From Paragorgia papillata (Eukaryota; Cnidaria; Anthozoa; Scleralcyonacea; Coralliidae), in assembly GCA_035771165.1 (NCBI GenBank), contig JAWNZC010000100.1, forward strand, positions 1,541,001 to 1,605,000: 64,000 bases of DNA, written 5' to 3'. Under the pieces are notes generated by a model. The model was given only the letters and a program-made list of their open reading frames with translations. It ran no database searches and was not told the origin of the DNA. Below, in pieces: positions 1 through 12,088 of the stretch. Both the position numbers and the translations under genes were made by a program. The stretch's first letter is position 1, and each line of letters begins with the position of its first letter.

Positions 1-275
1 CAGTACCAGAGTGGAAAGTGCAGAGTACAGAGTGCAAGCTGCAGAGTGTAGAGTGCGGAGCAGAGTGCAGGCTGCAGAGTGTAGCAAAGTGGAGAGTACA
101 GAGTGTAGAGTGCAGAGTGTGGAGTACAGGGAGAGTGGAGTGCAGAGTGTGGAGTGCAGAGAGAGTGGAGTGCAGAGTGTAGAGTGTGTGGAGTGCAGTG
201 AGTGTGGAGTGCAGAGTGTAGAGTACAGAGTGTGAAGTGGAGAGAGTGGAGGTTTGAGAGTGCAGAGTGTAGAGT
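1..275. repeat. AG/TG-rich minisatellite
   Basis: Irregular tandem array built on the motifs AGAGTGCAGAGTGT and GGAGTGCAGAGAG, running from the window edge to about 275. It is probably cut by the window start. The reading frames across it are repeat artefacts. Confidence 0.85.
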
Positions 276-774
276 GTATAATATTAAAATACCAAAATAC
301 TCTAGGCTTAATTGTATAATATGGTATTATGACATTAGAGTACTAAAGTGTTTAAATTATAGTATTAGGGTTTATGAAATTTAATTTATAGTTTTTACAT
401 TACTCTTTTACTATTTTATTATAGGTTTGCAGAACTGCGTGAAGTGAAAAAAAACGGAACGTGATATCTAAAACGATTTATGTTTTACTTACGCTATAGA
501 ACAGATTAATTGATTAACAAAAATTAATGCCAAGAAACGAACTATTAAATTACGAAGGTTAGGCGACGTTACGTATGCGAGACAATCAATAGATTGCCAA
601 TTCTCACTGAGATCAGCACCAATTATATATTATAGACTATTTATTCGAGCGCCTTTACAGTATATATATACCAACTAAAGTGTAAAAATAAAATTATATT
701 TTGTATGTGTTTTTGAATTTGAGACACAATTTGTGTGCTGTAGAGTGTTTTACTTTGTTCTCTCAGATCACACA
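276..774. other. no recognisable feature
   Basis: AT-rich spacer between two arrays. I see no coding frame, RNA gene or terminal repeat here. Confidence 0.5.
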
Positions 775-1252
775 TTTCGACGTGTTGTTTCTTGGCGTGA
801 TGTTTATTTTGGTGTGTTGTTTCTTGACGTGTTGTTTCTTGACGTGTTGTTTTCTTGACGTGTTGTTTTCTTGACGTGTTGTTTTCTGGACGTGTTGTTT
901 TCTTGACGTGTTGTTGCCTGACGTGTTGTTTCTTGATGTCTGACAGTAATAACACGCCTGGTGTGTTCCTACAACACACTAACATTGACAACACGCCAAA
1001 ACCGTGTTCAACACGCTTTTGGTGTGTCAACTGAGAGGACAAAACGGCGTGTTGTTCTGATAATGAAAAACACGCCAAATGCGTGTTTTAGTCAATATTC
1101 AACACGTCAAAGGCGTGTTTTAAGCAACACGTCTAACTACAACACGCCTAAAATACAACACGTCAAAAGTGTGTTCAGCACACTTTCAGCGTGTCAACTG
1201 AGAGGACAAAACGGCGTGTTGTTTCGACACATTTGCAACACGCCAGGTTTTC
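775..1252. repeat. GTGTTG array turning into AACACGCC inverted motifs
   Basis: About ten 15-17-bp units of the type ACGTGTTGTTTTCTTG run to about 940. After that the complementary motif AACACGCC alternates with GGCGTGTT, so the second half can fold on itself and on the first half. A longer direct repeat starting GTCAACTGAGAGGACAAAAC occurs at about 1027 and again at about 1192. Open frames here are produced by the repeat. Confidence 0.75.
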
Positions 1253-1982
1253 AAGTGTATTTTTTTTATTACGGTTGAATCATGCTAACCTAGCTAAAAG
1301 CAGTGCACTGAAATATATGTGATTCAACGGTCCAAGATCGGGGTTGCTAAGCTGCTTCATAGTACAAGCATGATCGTATATTTTAGATCAAAACAAGACG
1401 TATATATATGCTGTGTAGTAAGCGTTTCAGTGGATTATTTTGTTTATTGGACGATGAATTATTTGTATAGTTTGAACTGTACTTTGATTAATTTGTACTA
1501 CAGTGTAAATTAGTGTAAATTTTTTTGCCATATGAAAACAAATAGTTAGATTGACTGTTTGCGATTGCACAATAAAGTTTAATATCCTTAGAGGTTGAAT
1601 TTCTTCTTGAACTGCATCAGCAAGTTTTGCACTAATTTTTAATTTTGCATATTAATTATGTCCAAGCAAACTCATTCAGAGAAATTCTGTTTTCTATGGT
1701 TTCATTTTAAGAGTTTTCCAGGGCTGTTTTTTTTAATACATTTAGTAATATACATAAACGGCTTGTTCAAAAAAAAACCAAAAAAATCATAGTTTATTGC
1801 TAATTCATCGACTGAGTGTTTTGCTAAAACAATAAAATACTAGAAGCCAAATTGTATCGATCTTGGCCACTTCAGCACCTCAGATTGAATTTTGCTAATC
1901 AGGCCTACAGGCTGGTTTAGTGGTGTATATAAACTTGCATAATATCAAATGAATCCAACATGCAAAACTGATTGCTGTTGAA
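1253..1982. other. AT-rich spacer, nothing recognised
   Basis: No frame with gene-like composition, no splice-supported exon and no terminal inverted repeat were found. Confidence 0.5.
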
Positions 1983-2674
1983 GTGTTCATATGATCTCGG
2001 TAACCGGGCTGGTCCGCTTGCCGAGATCTCGCCTCACACTTTCCCTATTAAAAGTTCGTTGTGTTCATATGAGAAACCGGGCTGGCCCTCTAGCCGAGCT
2101 CTCGCATCACACTTTCCCTATTAAAAGTTCGTTGTGTTCATATGAGAAACCGGGCTGGCCTGCTTGCCGAGATCTCGCCTCACACTTTCCCTATTAAAAG
2201 TTCGTTGTGTTCATATGAGAAACCGGGCTGACTCGCTTGCCGAGCTCTCGCCTCACACTTATTTCCCTATTAAAAGTTCGTTGTGTTCATATGAGAAACC
2301 GGGCTGGCCCGCTTGCCGAGCTCTCGGTAAACGGGATGAAATTTGCCCCTATGAACACATCGTCCCGCTTACCGGGATGAAGTCATTATGGACAAAAAGT
2401 TAGTTATTTTTGATAGGATTAAAGGATAGTTGAAGGTTTTGTTTATTGGAATATAAATCTCAATTGTATAATAAAAGGATTGATTTTGAAGCAAACAAAC
2501 CTGTGCAATATGACAAAATTGTGATTTTTGATGGCTGATGTCTAGTCACGGATTGTCAGACAAGCTAATTTTATTCATGATTTCTTCTCGCTAGGCGGGA
2601 TGAAAACTACCATATGAACACAAGATAGACTTCGTCTCGATTACCGGGCCAGCCCGCTTACCGGGATCATATAA
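1983..2674. mobile_element. MITE with tandemly amplified left end
   Basis: The left end reads GTGTTCATATGATCTCGG. The right end, reverse-complemented, reads AGGTGTTATATGATCCCGG, so the two form terminal inverted repeats. Next to the left end a 73-78-bp unit starting GTGTTCATATGA is repeated five times (starts at 1983, 2061, 2134, 2207, 2283). The right 150 bp matches, in reverse, the short element at 24248-24459. This is therefore an expanded copy of the same family. No clear target duplication is visible. Confidence 0.75.
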
Positions 2675-3976
2675 CACCTCCTTAGAGAGGTGTCTGCATT
2701 TGAAGGGTGTCCCCTTTGGGAGAGTTGACTGTATTCATTCATTGCAATTAAGTTTTTTAACTGCAAAATTGATTATTAAAACATACATTATAGAATAAAA
2801 CAGCCCTGGTGTCAAATAACAAGACAGCAAACTCACAGGTCGTGACACCAAGCAGTAATTAAAGCTGTTACCACAATTATAATTTTAATTCCTACATGTT
2901 AGTTTTATGAAATTTGAAAAGAATATGTTGTTGCATCCCTCTGAAATAAAACAACAGTTTGTAACAACTGGCCTTATATTAACAGGAAATATGTGCAGTT
3001 TAATCTATATACTTCACGTTTAAGCTGTTTTTAAAGATTATGTGCTCTAATTTTTTCTTACTGAAATGCAAGTTTAAAAACTCAGGGGGTGGGGGGTGGG
3101 AGGGGGGTACTCTTGTAATTTTTGGGTAGGTGTGTGCCGCCGTGACATCAAAATCCTGACCTATCCCAGACTTATAAGGGCGATTTTTCAAACCCTAGCC
3201 CGAACCTAAACTAAAAAAATCAATATACCCCATCCCACGCAGACGAAAAATAGGCACCCTACTGTTGAACAAAATAGACATCCAGACAAAGTACTAAAGA
3301 GCGGTGACCAGCAGCAGGGAATTTTGTCTGCGCTGTTTAAAAATATCGCGGGCTCATCGTGTTTTGGAATCGTCTGTGGCGAAATTTTGAAAATGTGGAG
3401 AAGGTAAGACGACCAAGATATCTTCAAGATTTACTAACAATCCGTCGGTCAACCAGAGTTTTAAACTATGTTGTCCAATTAGTGGAGACACTGACGTTCT
3501 TCTGATAGGTGAAAAAAGACATTTTAGCCAGGAAGGTGTATAAATATCGAAGATGAAATGGTGGTACAACCCAGCTTTATCCAGGCAATGCAATTCTTTG
3601 ACGTTTAGTTAGTTACAATTACTCATTCCTGAAGAGGCTGCCCTTAACTGGCCCCTTTTGCCTGCTGAAAAAAATTGTGTGACTGGTAGTCAGAATAAAA
3701 TAGTTATGGCTGTTTTTGACAAGAATGTGTTAAAATGTTTATCTTTAATATATGTGCTCTAGGAAGTTGTCGCAGTGGGGGCGCATACATTACATGCATG
3801 TTTTTGCGTTATTGAATTAATCGTATCAAGACTAGGGGGTTGAAAGTGTCAAGGTGCATTTTTATGTTTATACGGCATTTTAAAAACCACACATAATATT
3901 TCTGCGTGCATGAGTAGTGATAGACCCCCATATAGGGACCAAAGGGATGCCGCCTCATTAAATATTCAATTTATTA
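2675..3976. other. no gene; fragment of a G-rich-ended repeat
   Basis: No supported gene. The stretch 3080-3250 begins with a G-run followed by GGTACTC and reads, on the minus strand, like the end of a dispersed cnidarian repeat. That identification is from memory and weak. The minus-strand frames at 3206-3593 show no recognisable domain. Confidence 0.35.
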
Positions 3977-3986
3977 TTTATTCATT

Positions 3987-4345
3987 CTCAGGCTCCTGTG
4001 GGACCTCCAAACCCTAACCTCATTATTTATGCATACGTCATTATTTCTCAGGCTCCTTTGGGACCTCCTAACCCTAATCTCATTAGTATTCATTTTATAG
4101 CCGCGCGTTACGTCATTATTTCTCAGACTCCTTTGGGACCTCCTAACCCTAACCTCATTATTTATGCATACGTCATTCATTCTCAGGCTCCTTCAGGACA
4201 CCCTAATCTCATTATTTATGCTGACGTTTATTATTTATTCATTCTCAGGCTCCTTTAGGACCTCCAAACCCTAACTTCATTATTTATGCTTACATCATTA
4301 TTTCTCAGGCTCCTTTGGGACTTCCTAACCCTAACTTTCCCCCCT
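3987..4345. repeat. 60-bp tandem repeat, about six copies
   Basis: Units start CTCAGGCTCCTTTGGGACCT at 3987, 4047, 4122, 4182 and onward. The basic period is 60 bp, with one unit lengthened to 75 bp. Each unit contains CCTAACCCTAACC. Because 60 is a multiple of three, frames stay open on both strands; they are artefacts. Confidence 0.85.
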
Positions 4346-5501
4346 AACGCCAGCTTTTATCCAACCCCCCGGTATTCACTACGCAGGGGCGGCGCGGAGC
4401 GTAAATTTCTTGGTATTAGTTGTTGTATATAACGTAGGGGGGTCTGGGGGTCCTAGAAAATTTTGAAATCTAGAGGCTCTGAAATGCAATTTCCAGCATT
4501 CTACAGAAGATATTCTTTGTTATTTTTTTATCAATCGTGAGCGGGCGGAATCCTAGGTAATTCTGCAATTTGATTGGCTGCGTGAGCGGGCAGTTTTTTT
4601 ACGATATCTGACCAAGGTCACGGAATCCTAAATTAAATTTTAAAATTCATTTAAAATTGACCGATTTTCATAACTATTTCGCTTGCCACAGAAAAAATAA
4701 ATTCAACAGAGAGCTTCGGGGATGCAAATGAGTTTTATTATCCAAATGGTTTTGACAACTTCATGTGTAAACAGCGAATTTTAAAAGAAACGCTGGGAAA
4801 ACTGTGACAAAGCAAAATTTACGAGTTGACATTTATAAAGAAAACAGTTTAAAACGGTAGGAAAAACATACATAAACTTGTGAACACAGTATTTTGAATC
4901 ACTAAATGAAACTATATAGAAATATATATAAAAAAATCATACCACGAGATTAAGATGGAAAAGCTCAGTGAAACTTTTTGACACTAAACTGTCTTTCTTC
5001 TGTTATCCAACCGCTATACTCAACAAAACCGCTACAAGTCTTTTACCTTTTAGCCAAACATTTTCCACATGCCAACCTCATCGTCTCATGTCCTTGAAAC
5101 TTGAAATTACAAATGGCTTACTGACAAGCATTTTCGTCTTCAACTCAAGGACCACACTTTCAATTTTCATGCAGTCAGCCAAATATTGAAAGCGACTTTC
5201 CAAGCGAACAGCCAAGAACGAGCAAGCGACGAAGAAGAACGACGAAGAATCTTTATCAACTATAAACTTTAAAAACACTTGGACTGCATTTTGACTTCCC
5301 TTCCGTAACTAGATCTTCGAGTTTTGAATGTTTTTTTATGAAAAAAAAGGTTCCAAGTTCCCTGTCAGACTGCATGTCGGCAGTTGTTTACTCTCGAACG
5401 ATAAACTTTGGACTTTTGAATATCACGTGAATGTCATCTCGATTACGCAACTTAATTCAATTATGTTAATTTCTCTAATTATGTAACAAAAAAATAAATA
5501 A
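4346..5501. other. no recognisable feature
   Basis: AT-rich unique-looking sequence. Short frames at 4968-5278 on both strands show no domain and no splice context. Confidence 0.45.
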
Positions 5502-5641
5502 GTTATTTACCGTTTTGTTCGGTCCGTACAGAAAAATATTTGCCCTCGGTCTCAAAAATGTCCCTCGGCCTGCGGCCTCGGACCTTTTTAAAGACCTCGG
5601 GCAAATATTTTTCTATACGGTCCTCCCAGCCGGTAAATAAC
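5502..5641. mobile_element. 140-bp hairpin (foldback) element
   Basis: The sequence is nearly its own reverse complement. It starts GTTATTTACCG and ends CGGTAAATAAC, with the arms sharing AGAAAAATATTTGCCC. The centre is GC-rich (CTCGGCCTGCGGCCTCGG). The form is that of a foldback MITE. Confidence 0.75.
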
Positions 5642-7527
5642 ATATATATCTGAGGAGTTTTTGGTTTTGCCTTTATTGCGCGTCCTTTATCAGGAATTAA
5701 TCTCAGCTTGAAATTAGTGCGGAGACGCAAGGTCTGTGCGGGAAGGAAGAACTCGAAGAAGAAGGTCCTTCGGTGTGGGTGAAAAATATGCGAGTTAACA
5801 AAAACATGTTAAAGTAAAAAAGCAGCGTTGATTTACTCTACCTTATATATTTTTGGTAAGTTTTTGCCGGGGTATATCTATCTTTTTGGCTTCTTTATCA
5901 GCAAGTTTCCCAATCCTAAATTGAAATCATCAGGAGCGCGTTGTTTGTGGCGGCAAAGAAGGATTCGGAAGGAAGGTCCTTTGAATTTTGGGTACAAAGT
6001 TAAATAAAAATAATTATGGTTCACGACTGCGCTTGAACTAAAATTGCCAACATTTTGCGAATCTAGTAATATTTCCAAATAATATTTTACATTATAATGT
6101 GCGGAAGATTATTTTCCACAGATAAAACTATCAACCCTGCAGTTTTCAAAGTTTATCGAAGACTCACAAAATACATCCGAGCAATGGCGGGTAAAAAAGG
6201 GCGCGCTTTTAGGTTACGTCATAAAATATAAAATTCAAAGTGGAAACACAACGGTCAAAAGGGACTATGAAAGCAATATCGATATCGATGTGTTTAAAGA
6301 AGAAAATTCTATGGTAAGACACAAGCAGAAAAGTTAGCAACAATCCAAAGTAAAAGATCAGAGTAAAGCAGCACATTGAAAGAAATAAAGATCAAGATTG
6401 AACTGAGCAAGAATATTAAAGGAAAGCAGAATAAAAAATCTAAAACCTCTTCAAAACTCTACACTGTTGAAATAAACGATGATTCCAAAATATAACTCTC
6501 TTCAAATTTGCCGAATACAAGGAAAAAGAAGTAACTTGTGATCTCATAGCGCACGAACTGGAGCTGTCAAATGATCATGAGAAGGTACACATTATTTTTG
6601 TATCTGCGCAGCAGATATATTGCTATCGTGTGGTGTGCATGTGTGTTTGTCTGTTAACTTTTTTGTGTAACCACTGACCTGTAGTGTGTGCTGTAGTGTA
6701 ACAGTAACCATTGCGCGACAATTACATTGGGGACAATCGAAGCTCAGAATTTTTTGGCGTCAACGTACGAGCTGTCAGTTGAACGATGGAAACAAGTATT
6801 CTTTAATCCCCGATCATGTTTGCAGTCGAGGAGCAACGCTATATATTTTCGAAGAAAGGCAATATTACTGATACAAATGGCAAGTATTTTTAACATGACT
6901 TGTAGTAAACTTGCAAGTGTGATCTACCACAGTTTTTGTCGGCAAAAGGTTTTCAACTCGTTGGGCGATTTATCGAGTCAGGCTTCTCAGGACACGTGTA
7001 AACTGTTTATGAATTAGGACCGTGGTCTTCAAGAGACAAACAATTCTCTTTGGAGGAAACTAATATACTGAAGCGATATTTTCGTTCCGCTGGACCAAGA
7101 ACATATCAGTATATCAGAGCTAAAACAAGGTCAAGCGTTCGGTGAGAGTATATAAACGAACAGTTTCTCGAGAAAGAAAGACTTTTGGGTATTCAGATTC
7201 AAATAGAAACAAAGTTTCATAAATCTAGTAGACATAGTGTCTGTCAATTCTCAAGACCCGGCAACAAATTTAAACTTGATCTATTGAGAGTGTTTGTTTT
7301 ATACTTTAATACTGCCAGTCAATAGTTGTATTTTTCTTCGTCGAACTCATTATGTAATTGTTTGTGTGTTAATATAGCAGACCGCGAGGTATAGTATATT
7401 TTTACAAAACGTGCACGAGTTTACCAGGCCTGTAGAGTGTTTTCATGTGACATCAGCAAAATTATAAAATACACAAAGCTGTCTCTTTTAATTTACATGT
7501 CCTATAAAGGCTGTTTTCGCCTTGGGA
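5642..7527. other. no supported gene
   Basis: Two overlapping frames near 6686-7017 (+) and one near 5878-6078 (-) were examined. None has a recognisable motif or agreeing splice sites. The region might hide a decayed gene, but nothing can be called. Confidence 0.4.
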
Positions 7528-7606
7528 GTTGAAATATTTCCAACTTTCAAAGCCCGCTCCGCCCGCGCGGGCAAAGCGGACGTAATGAAAAACATGCATC
7601 CTTAAA
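7528..7606 (+). repeat. dispersed repeat, copy 1
   Basis: Shares GGCAAAGCGGACGTAATG and the flanking GTTGAAA and CTTTCAAAG blocks with 19160-19240, in the same orientation. Family unknown; the shared segment is about 80 bp. Confidence 0.6.
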
Positions 7607-8536
7607 TGAACAACGTTGCAAATCGCCACCGAAACTGTCGGAAATCGATACAAATCATTCTTTAGTTACTGACAGTGTTTTTGAAACCTTTGCTAATTAC
7701 TATATGTACATTCAAAGTGATTTAGCTGTTTTGGTTAAAATGTCAGTTGCATCCATGCGAACTCAGAATTTCAGATACTCAGCGCCATTTTTGTTCCCAG
7801 AGCTTACACCGTGTTGTTTTGGCGCCAAAATTAGGTGATTACGCTCAATACTCACACCAGTCTCTTGCTCCGGTTTTGCCGCTTACATATAAGGAGTGAT
7901 GAATGATAAGTCCGAGTCGAGCTAACCAGCCTAACAGGCTAGGGGCCCAGGACTAGAGAATAATTTGATTTTTGTGTTTTGACATAATGATATTGGCAAA
8001 GAACACTTATTCACGCTATGACACATTATTTGTTTAGTGTTTACTATATATTATTATTAAATTTAATATTGTTGTCTCGCAAAAGAAGGGCCTATTTCTC
8101 TCGTGGGCCTGGAGCTGTTGCCCCATCCGTCCCCGCCTTAATCCGGCCCTGCGAGTTCACCAGGTTGTCAGTCAAGACATAAAATAGAACTTTCCGTTAT
8201 AATCAAATTATAGGCCATACACTTAACTTATAGATTTTCGTCACCCATAGGATGATACAAAATATCAACATAACATTTAGTGTAGAAAATTCCGTTAGTA
8301 TCAGTCTCGTGTAGTTTTGTTTAAAAAACCGTTCCGGTGCCAAAAACAACTAGCCATGCAGTATTAACGTGAAAAAGAATAATAATTATGAGTTATTTTT
8401 TAGTATAATACGAAGGACCGTTTAACATTTGGAACGAAATATCTATACGTCTTTCGAAACTCGTACAAAAATAGTTTTATCACTCTTGTTCTCACCTTTT
8501 CAGTTTTCGGTCGTCTGTTTTCATCTTATTAACTAG
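7607..8536. other. no gene; possible hAT-like terminus at about 8095-8151
   Basis: On the minus strand, 8151 backward starts CAGGGCCGGATTAAGG, which resembles the CAGGG-type ends of hAT transposons. I could not find a partner end or an 8-bp target duplication, so this is a fragment at best. Confidence 0.3.
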
Positions 8537-9121
8537 CAATACATAAACGCAACAACCCCTCGCCCGCTTTTACATGCTTTTTTGAAACACCCCTACCCAC
8601 CCACCCACCCACCCCCTGATTAAAATAAGCACTCCTGATTATATACAGCCAATATACAAACAAACAGATATGAAAACAAATGATAATCCTCAAGTTTATT
8701 ATTTAATTTATAGATAAGATGACTAATAAAACTGATTTAATGAAGTTGAACATACCAATTTCATTATTAAATTCTGGTTGTAAGAAATATATTGTTTTTA
8801 GGAGGTTTCAAAAGGGATTATTTTTAGCAAGCCTTTAAATGGCTTCCCTATGTATACATGTTTTGTAAAGGCAGAATTAAAAAATTACATTTATAATAGA
8901 GTCTGAGATAAAACAATTCAGTAGAATCGGATTCCTGAAAGAAGTATTAAACAGACCACGTTTCAGTCGAAAATTTGGAAATATAGCCATGAAAATCGAC
9001 AAAGCCCATGAGTATTTTTTAATAATAAAACGTGCATGCAAAGTCAATGAAAAACAACACGTCTACATAAGCCTAAGGTAGTGTTTTAAGTTAGCTTTAG
9101 TTAAGCTGACTTGTGCTCTGA

Positions 9122-9479
9122 AAGAGGACACTGAAGAAAAGGATAGTGAAAGAGTCAATTGAGATGGGCTAAGAAACAAACAGCCGATTTAATATATCTT
9201 GAAGCGAAACCAGAGAACCTGAAGAAACCAAACGCCGTATGGTAAAGAAAATCTCGTCACTCAGTTGTCTCAAAATCATTTTAAAGTTAACGGTAGGGGA
9301 TTTGCATTTATTTAGTGTTATAAATAATTATATTTATTTAGTATTTATATATTCTGTGAACGCCAAGAACGGTATACAGTTTCAGTATACCTTGACCTTG
9401 TCCTTGTGTTGTTTTGAAGTTTTCGCTTAACCTAAAACAATATACAGCTTCACCTTTTCGTGCTTTCCCTTTGCTCGTT
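9122..9479 (+). repeat. internal segment flipped relative to the other P-like copy
   Basis: This segment is in the same orientation as 48201-48557, whereas the sequence on both sides is in opposite orientation between the two copies. It starts AAGAGGACA and ends CTTTGCTCGTT. It contains a short open frame without a recognisable product. Confidence 0.75.
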
Positions 9480-9574
9480 TAAGTTTTAAGTAGAGCTTGA
9501 ATAATTTAACAGGTACCAGTGCCCTGCTATCCGAACTGCGCAAGTTGTGGATTTGATAACATATTTATAGATAT

Positions 9575-9957
9575 ATATATAAACAGGTTTCAGAATTACT
9601 TTCAGCTTTTCATCTCGCGTGTAAAGTGGACTCCACGAATGTCGAGATTAGCACCCTCACCGGGCTCCCGGCCTTCGGCCCTACGCCCGGGCTCGGGGAT
9701 TACCAGCAAAAACACGTCTTTTCTTTTCATCTCTATAATTAACTGTAAGGGAGTTTGGAGTTTCTCCTTGGCTTGAATTAATTTGATGATTCCATCTTGT
9801 ATTGGTAAATATCCTGTCTCTTATATCTATTTATCCCCGAGCCCGGGCGTAGGGCCGAAGGCCTGGAGCCCGGTGAGGGTGCTAATCTCGACATGCGTGG
9901 AGTCCACTTTACACGCGAGATGAAAAGCTGAAAGTAATTCTGAAACCTGTTTATATA
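9575..9957. mobile_element. foldback element with 125-bp arms
   Basis: The arms 9575-9700 and 9833-9957 are near-perfect reverse complements (outer ends AAACAGGTTTCAG and CTGAAACCTGTTT), separated by a 132-bp AT-rich spacer. The inner arm is GC-rich (GGCCTTCGGCCCTACGCCCG). It sits inside the short P-like copy at a place where the long copy has different sequence. Confidence 0.85.
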
Positions 9958-10133
9958 TTTAACAGTTATACCACAGTTAATAGAAGTGGGATGGTTAGGC
10001 TAGCCGGAAAACTTCAAAGGACTCGCAATTTTATAACCGGAACTAATTTTTATTTTTGTCACGTGATCAATAAGCGGTATGCCGTGAGTGAAACCATATG
10101 GTACGGAAGCCCAGACGCGACAACATGAAATTA

Positions 10134-10280
10134 GATTTTACATTTCTTGATTTTACATTTTCTGATTTTACATTTCTTGATTTTACATTTTCTGATTTTA
10201 CATTTCTTGATTTTGTATTTTCTGATTTTACATTTCTTGATTTTACATTTTCTGATTTTACATTTATTGATTTTACATTT
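10134..10280 (+). repeat. 15-bp minisatellite (TTTTACATTTTCTGA type)
   Basis: About ten units alternating GATTTTACATTTCTT and GATTTTACATTTTCT. Its reverse-complement counterpart is at 41849-41992 in the long P-like copy. The open frames are repeat artefacts. Confidence 0.9.
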
Positions 10281-11113
10281 TTGTCAATATCGATATCGCG
10301 CCGTGGATTCTCTCGAATTCTTTCACCTTCGTGATTTATAAAGACCGGGCCATCTGAGGATGCACTGTTAGCTCTGATTTTAGCAAGGCCAAGGGAGTAA
10401 TGCTATTTTTACTGATATGTGGCGATACATATCCCGGTCTAGTTTATATAATATATTAAAACAACGAACAAACGACAACATGATCCGACTTGGGAAGGAC
10501 GGCTCTTAATTAAAACTTCAGCATTGATTTGTTATTGTTGTTGCAACAATTAAACATAATTCAAACTGACTGTTACAGCAGTTTTACGTGATTCGTGATC
10601 GCTGTATTGCAAGCCGGAATCAGTTGTTGCTTGTCCTTACCTTTTGTAGTTTTGTTTCACAGTTATATAAGGCAATTTATAAACGTAATTGGTCCAATTT
10701 ATACTACAGACACAAATTAAACGTCTAGCTGTTCAATGCGATTAACCGTGTATAAATGTAGGACACAAAGTTTTGATCACGGACAATCACATGGGTAATC
10801 CAAATATTGTGAACAGCTATATAACGGAGGCCAGGTTTATGCGTCTCATAATTTAATATATATGATACTAGACGTTCTAAATGTTTATATTTACAGTGCG
10901 ACTGAACGATGCGCTTAACAGACGCCGCTAAAGTTTTATCAGCACTTCACTTGCGATAGTAACTTCTAGTATTTTAGATAGCTTTATAGACGGCAAGAAT
11001 CATCCAAATCATGTGCAAGACCGTTCAAACCGAAAACAAAGGTTGCAACCGGAATTTATTTACATTTTCCAGTGGTCGCGAACCATGTAAAATATATGGC
11101 TATATAATAAAAG

Positions 11114-11379
11114 TTGAAAATGTAACAGTTGAAAATGTAAAAGTTGAAAATGTAAAAGTTGAAAATGTAAAAGTTGAAAATGTAAAAGTTGAAAATGTAA
11201 AAGTTGAAAATGTAAAAGTTGAAAATGTAAAAGTTGAAAATGTAAAAGTTGAAAATGTAAAAGTTGAAAATGTAAAAGTTGAAAATGTAAAAGTTGAAAA
11301 TGTAAAAGTTGAAAATGTAAAAGTTGAAAATGTAAAAGTTGAAAATGTAAAAGTTGAAAATGTAAAAGTTGAAAATGAA
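11114..11379 (+). repeat. 15-bp minisatellite (GTTGAAAATGTAAAA), about 18 copies
   Basis: Almost perfectly regular array of GTTGAAAATGTAAAA. The long P-like copy carries the same array in reverse at 38998-41021 with about 135 copies. The core GAAAATGTAAAA is shared with the array at 10134-10280 but in opposite orientation. Confidence 0.95.
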
Positions 11380-12088
11380 GGGTTCGGAAGACCCCCAGCA
11401 GCGCATGAGAATCTGCACGAAGTTATAGGGATTGCTACGGTTCAGTGTTTTAAAGAAATTGAAGATGTTTTAAATTAAGGGTTGTTTGACTCAGTTGTTT
11501 GATTTGTGGCGTTGCTGCAGAATGCCGTTGGAAATTAGCCGTGGTAAGTAAACGAATTAACGCTGGATTTAGTGCATTTGTCCTCGAACTTTTATGCGTT
11601 GAATATCACTGATAATAAGATATATTTTTGTTGAGCTAGATCCAACAGCATTCTTCAGTTCATCTAATGATCATTTTCTATATTTAGACATTCTGGACAC
11701 AGTTCGAAGGTTGTTGACGAAGTTGAAATCGAATGATATGATTGTGAAATATCTTTACCGGCGGCACGGACTGACGTTCAGGTAGGTATATTCGTTTATA
11801 ATATTGCAAAGATAATAACTAACAATGCTATGAACTATATACTGAATATTATATTCATAACGCTTGTATTCACACTGTCACCGTAGTATTTATTATAGAT
11901 ACCGTAAGATAGAACAATATGTAAAAGATATATGTAAAATTTTAGGTTACATATATAATGGAGTAGGTATAGTAATTTGCAGTCTTGTTTACACGGCGAT
12001 AAGGTCACGTGACTCACTGGTGAGGCATGCAGTGATATAAAAAAATTAAACCAATAAAGAACGCAGTTTGATGCAAATAGTGATCTAG

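Larger units (their letters stand above)
8537..11410. mobile_element. P-like element, short non-coding copy (inverted relative to 38968-49140)
   Basis: Block by block this is the reverse complement of the long element at 38968-49140. 8537-9110 matches 48570-49140, 9500-9570 matches 48110-48195, 9960-10110 matches the 47210-47350 area, 10110-10300 matches 41820-42030, and 10300-11400 matches 38968-41820. The coding part of the long copy (about 42030-47210) is missing here and bridged by about 20 bp, which makes this look like an internal-deletion derivative. The ends are estimated from where similarity stops: TACATAAACG near 8545 and GCAGCGCATG near 11405. No target duplication was found, so the true ends may differ. 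Confidence 0.75.

Noticed and set aside
1..275. CRISPR-like array at the window start
   Set aside because: No unique spacers; a simple degenerate minisatellite in a eukaryotic context. The same holds for the other arrays.
3987..4345. CCCTAACCC motifs suggesting telomeric sequence
   Set aside because: They occur once per 60-bp unit, not as continuous TTAGGG repeats.
11011..11478. Open frame with a repeated VENVK unit and its antisense
   Set aside because: Produced by the 15-bp minisatellite; no independent coding sign.
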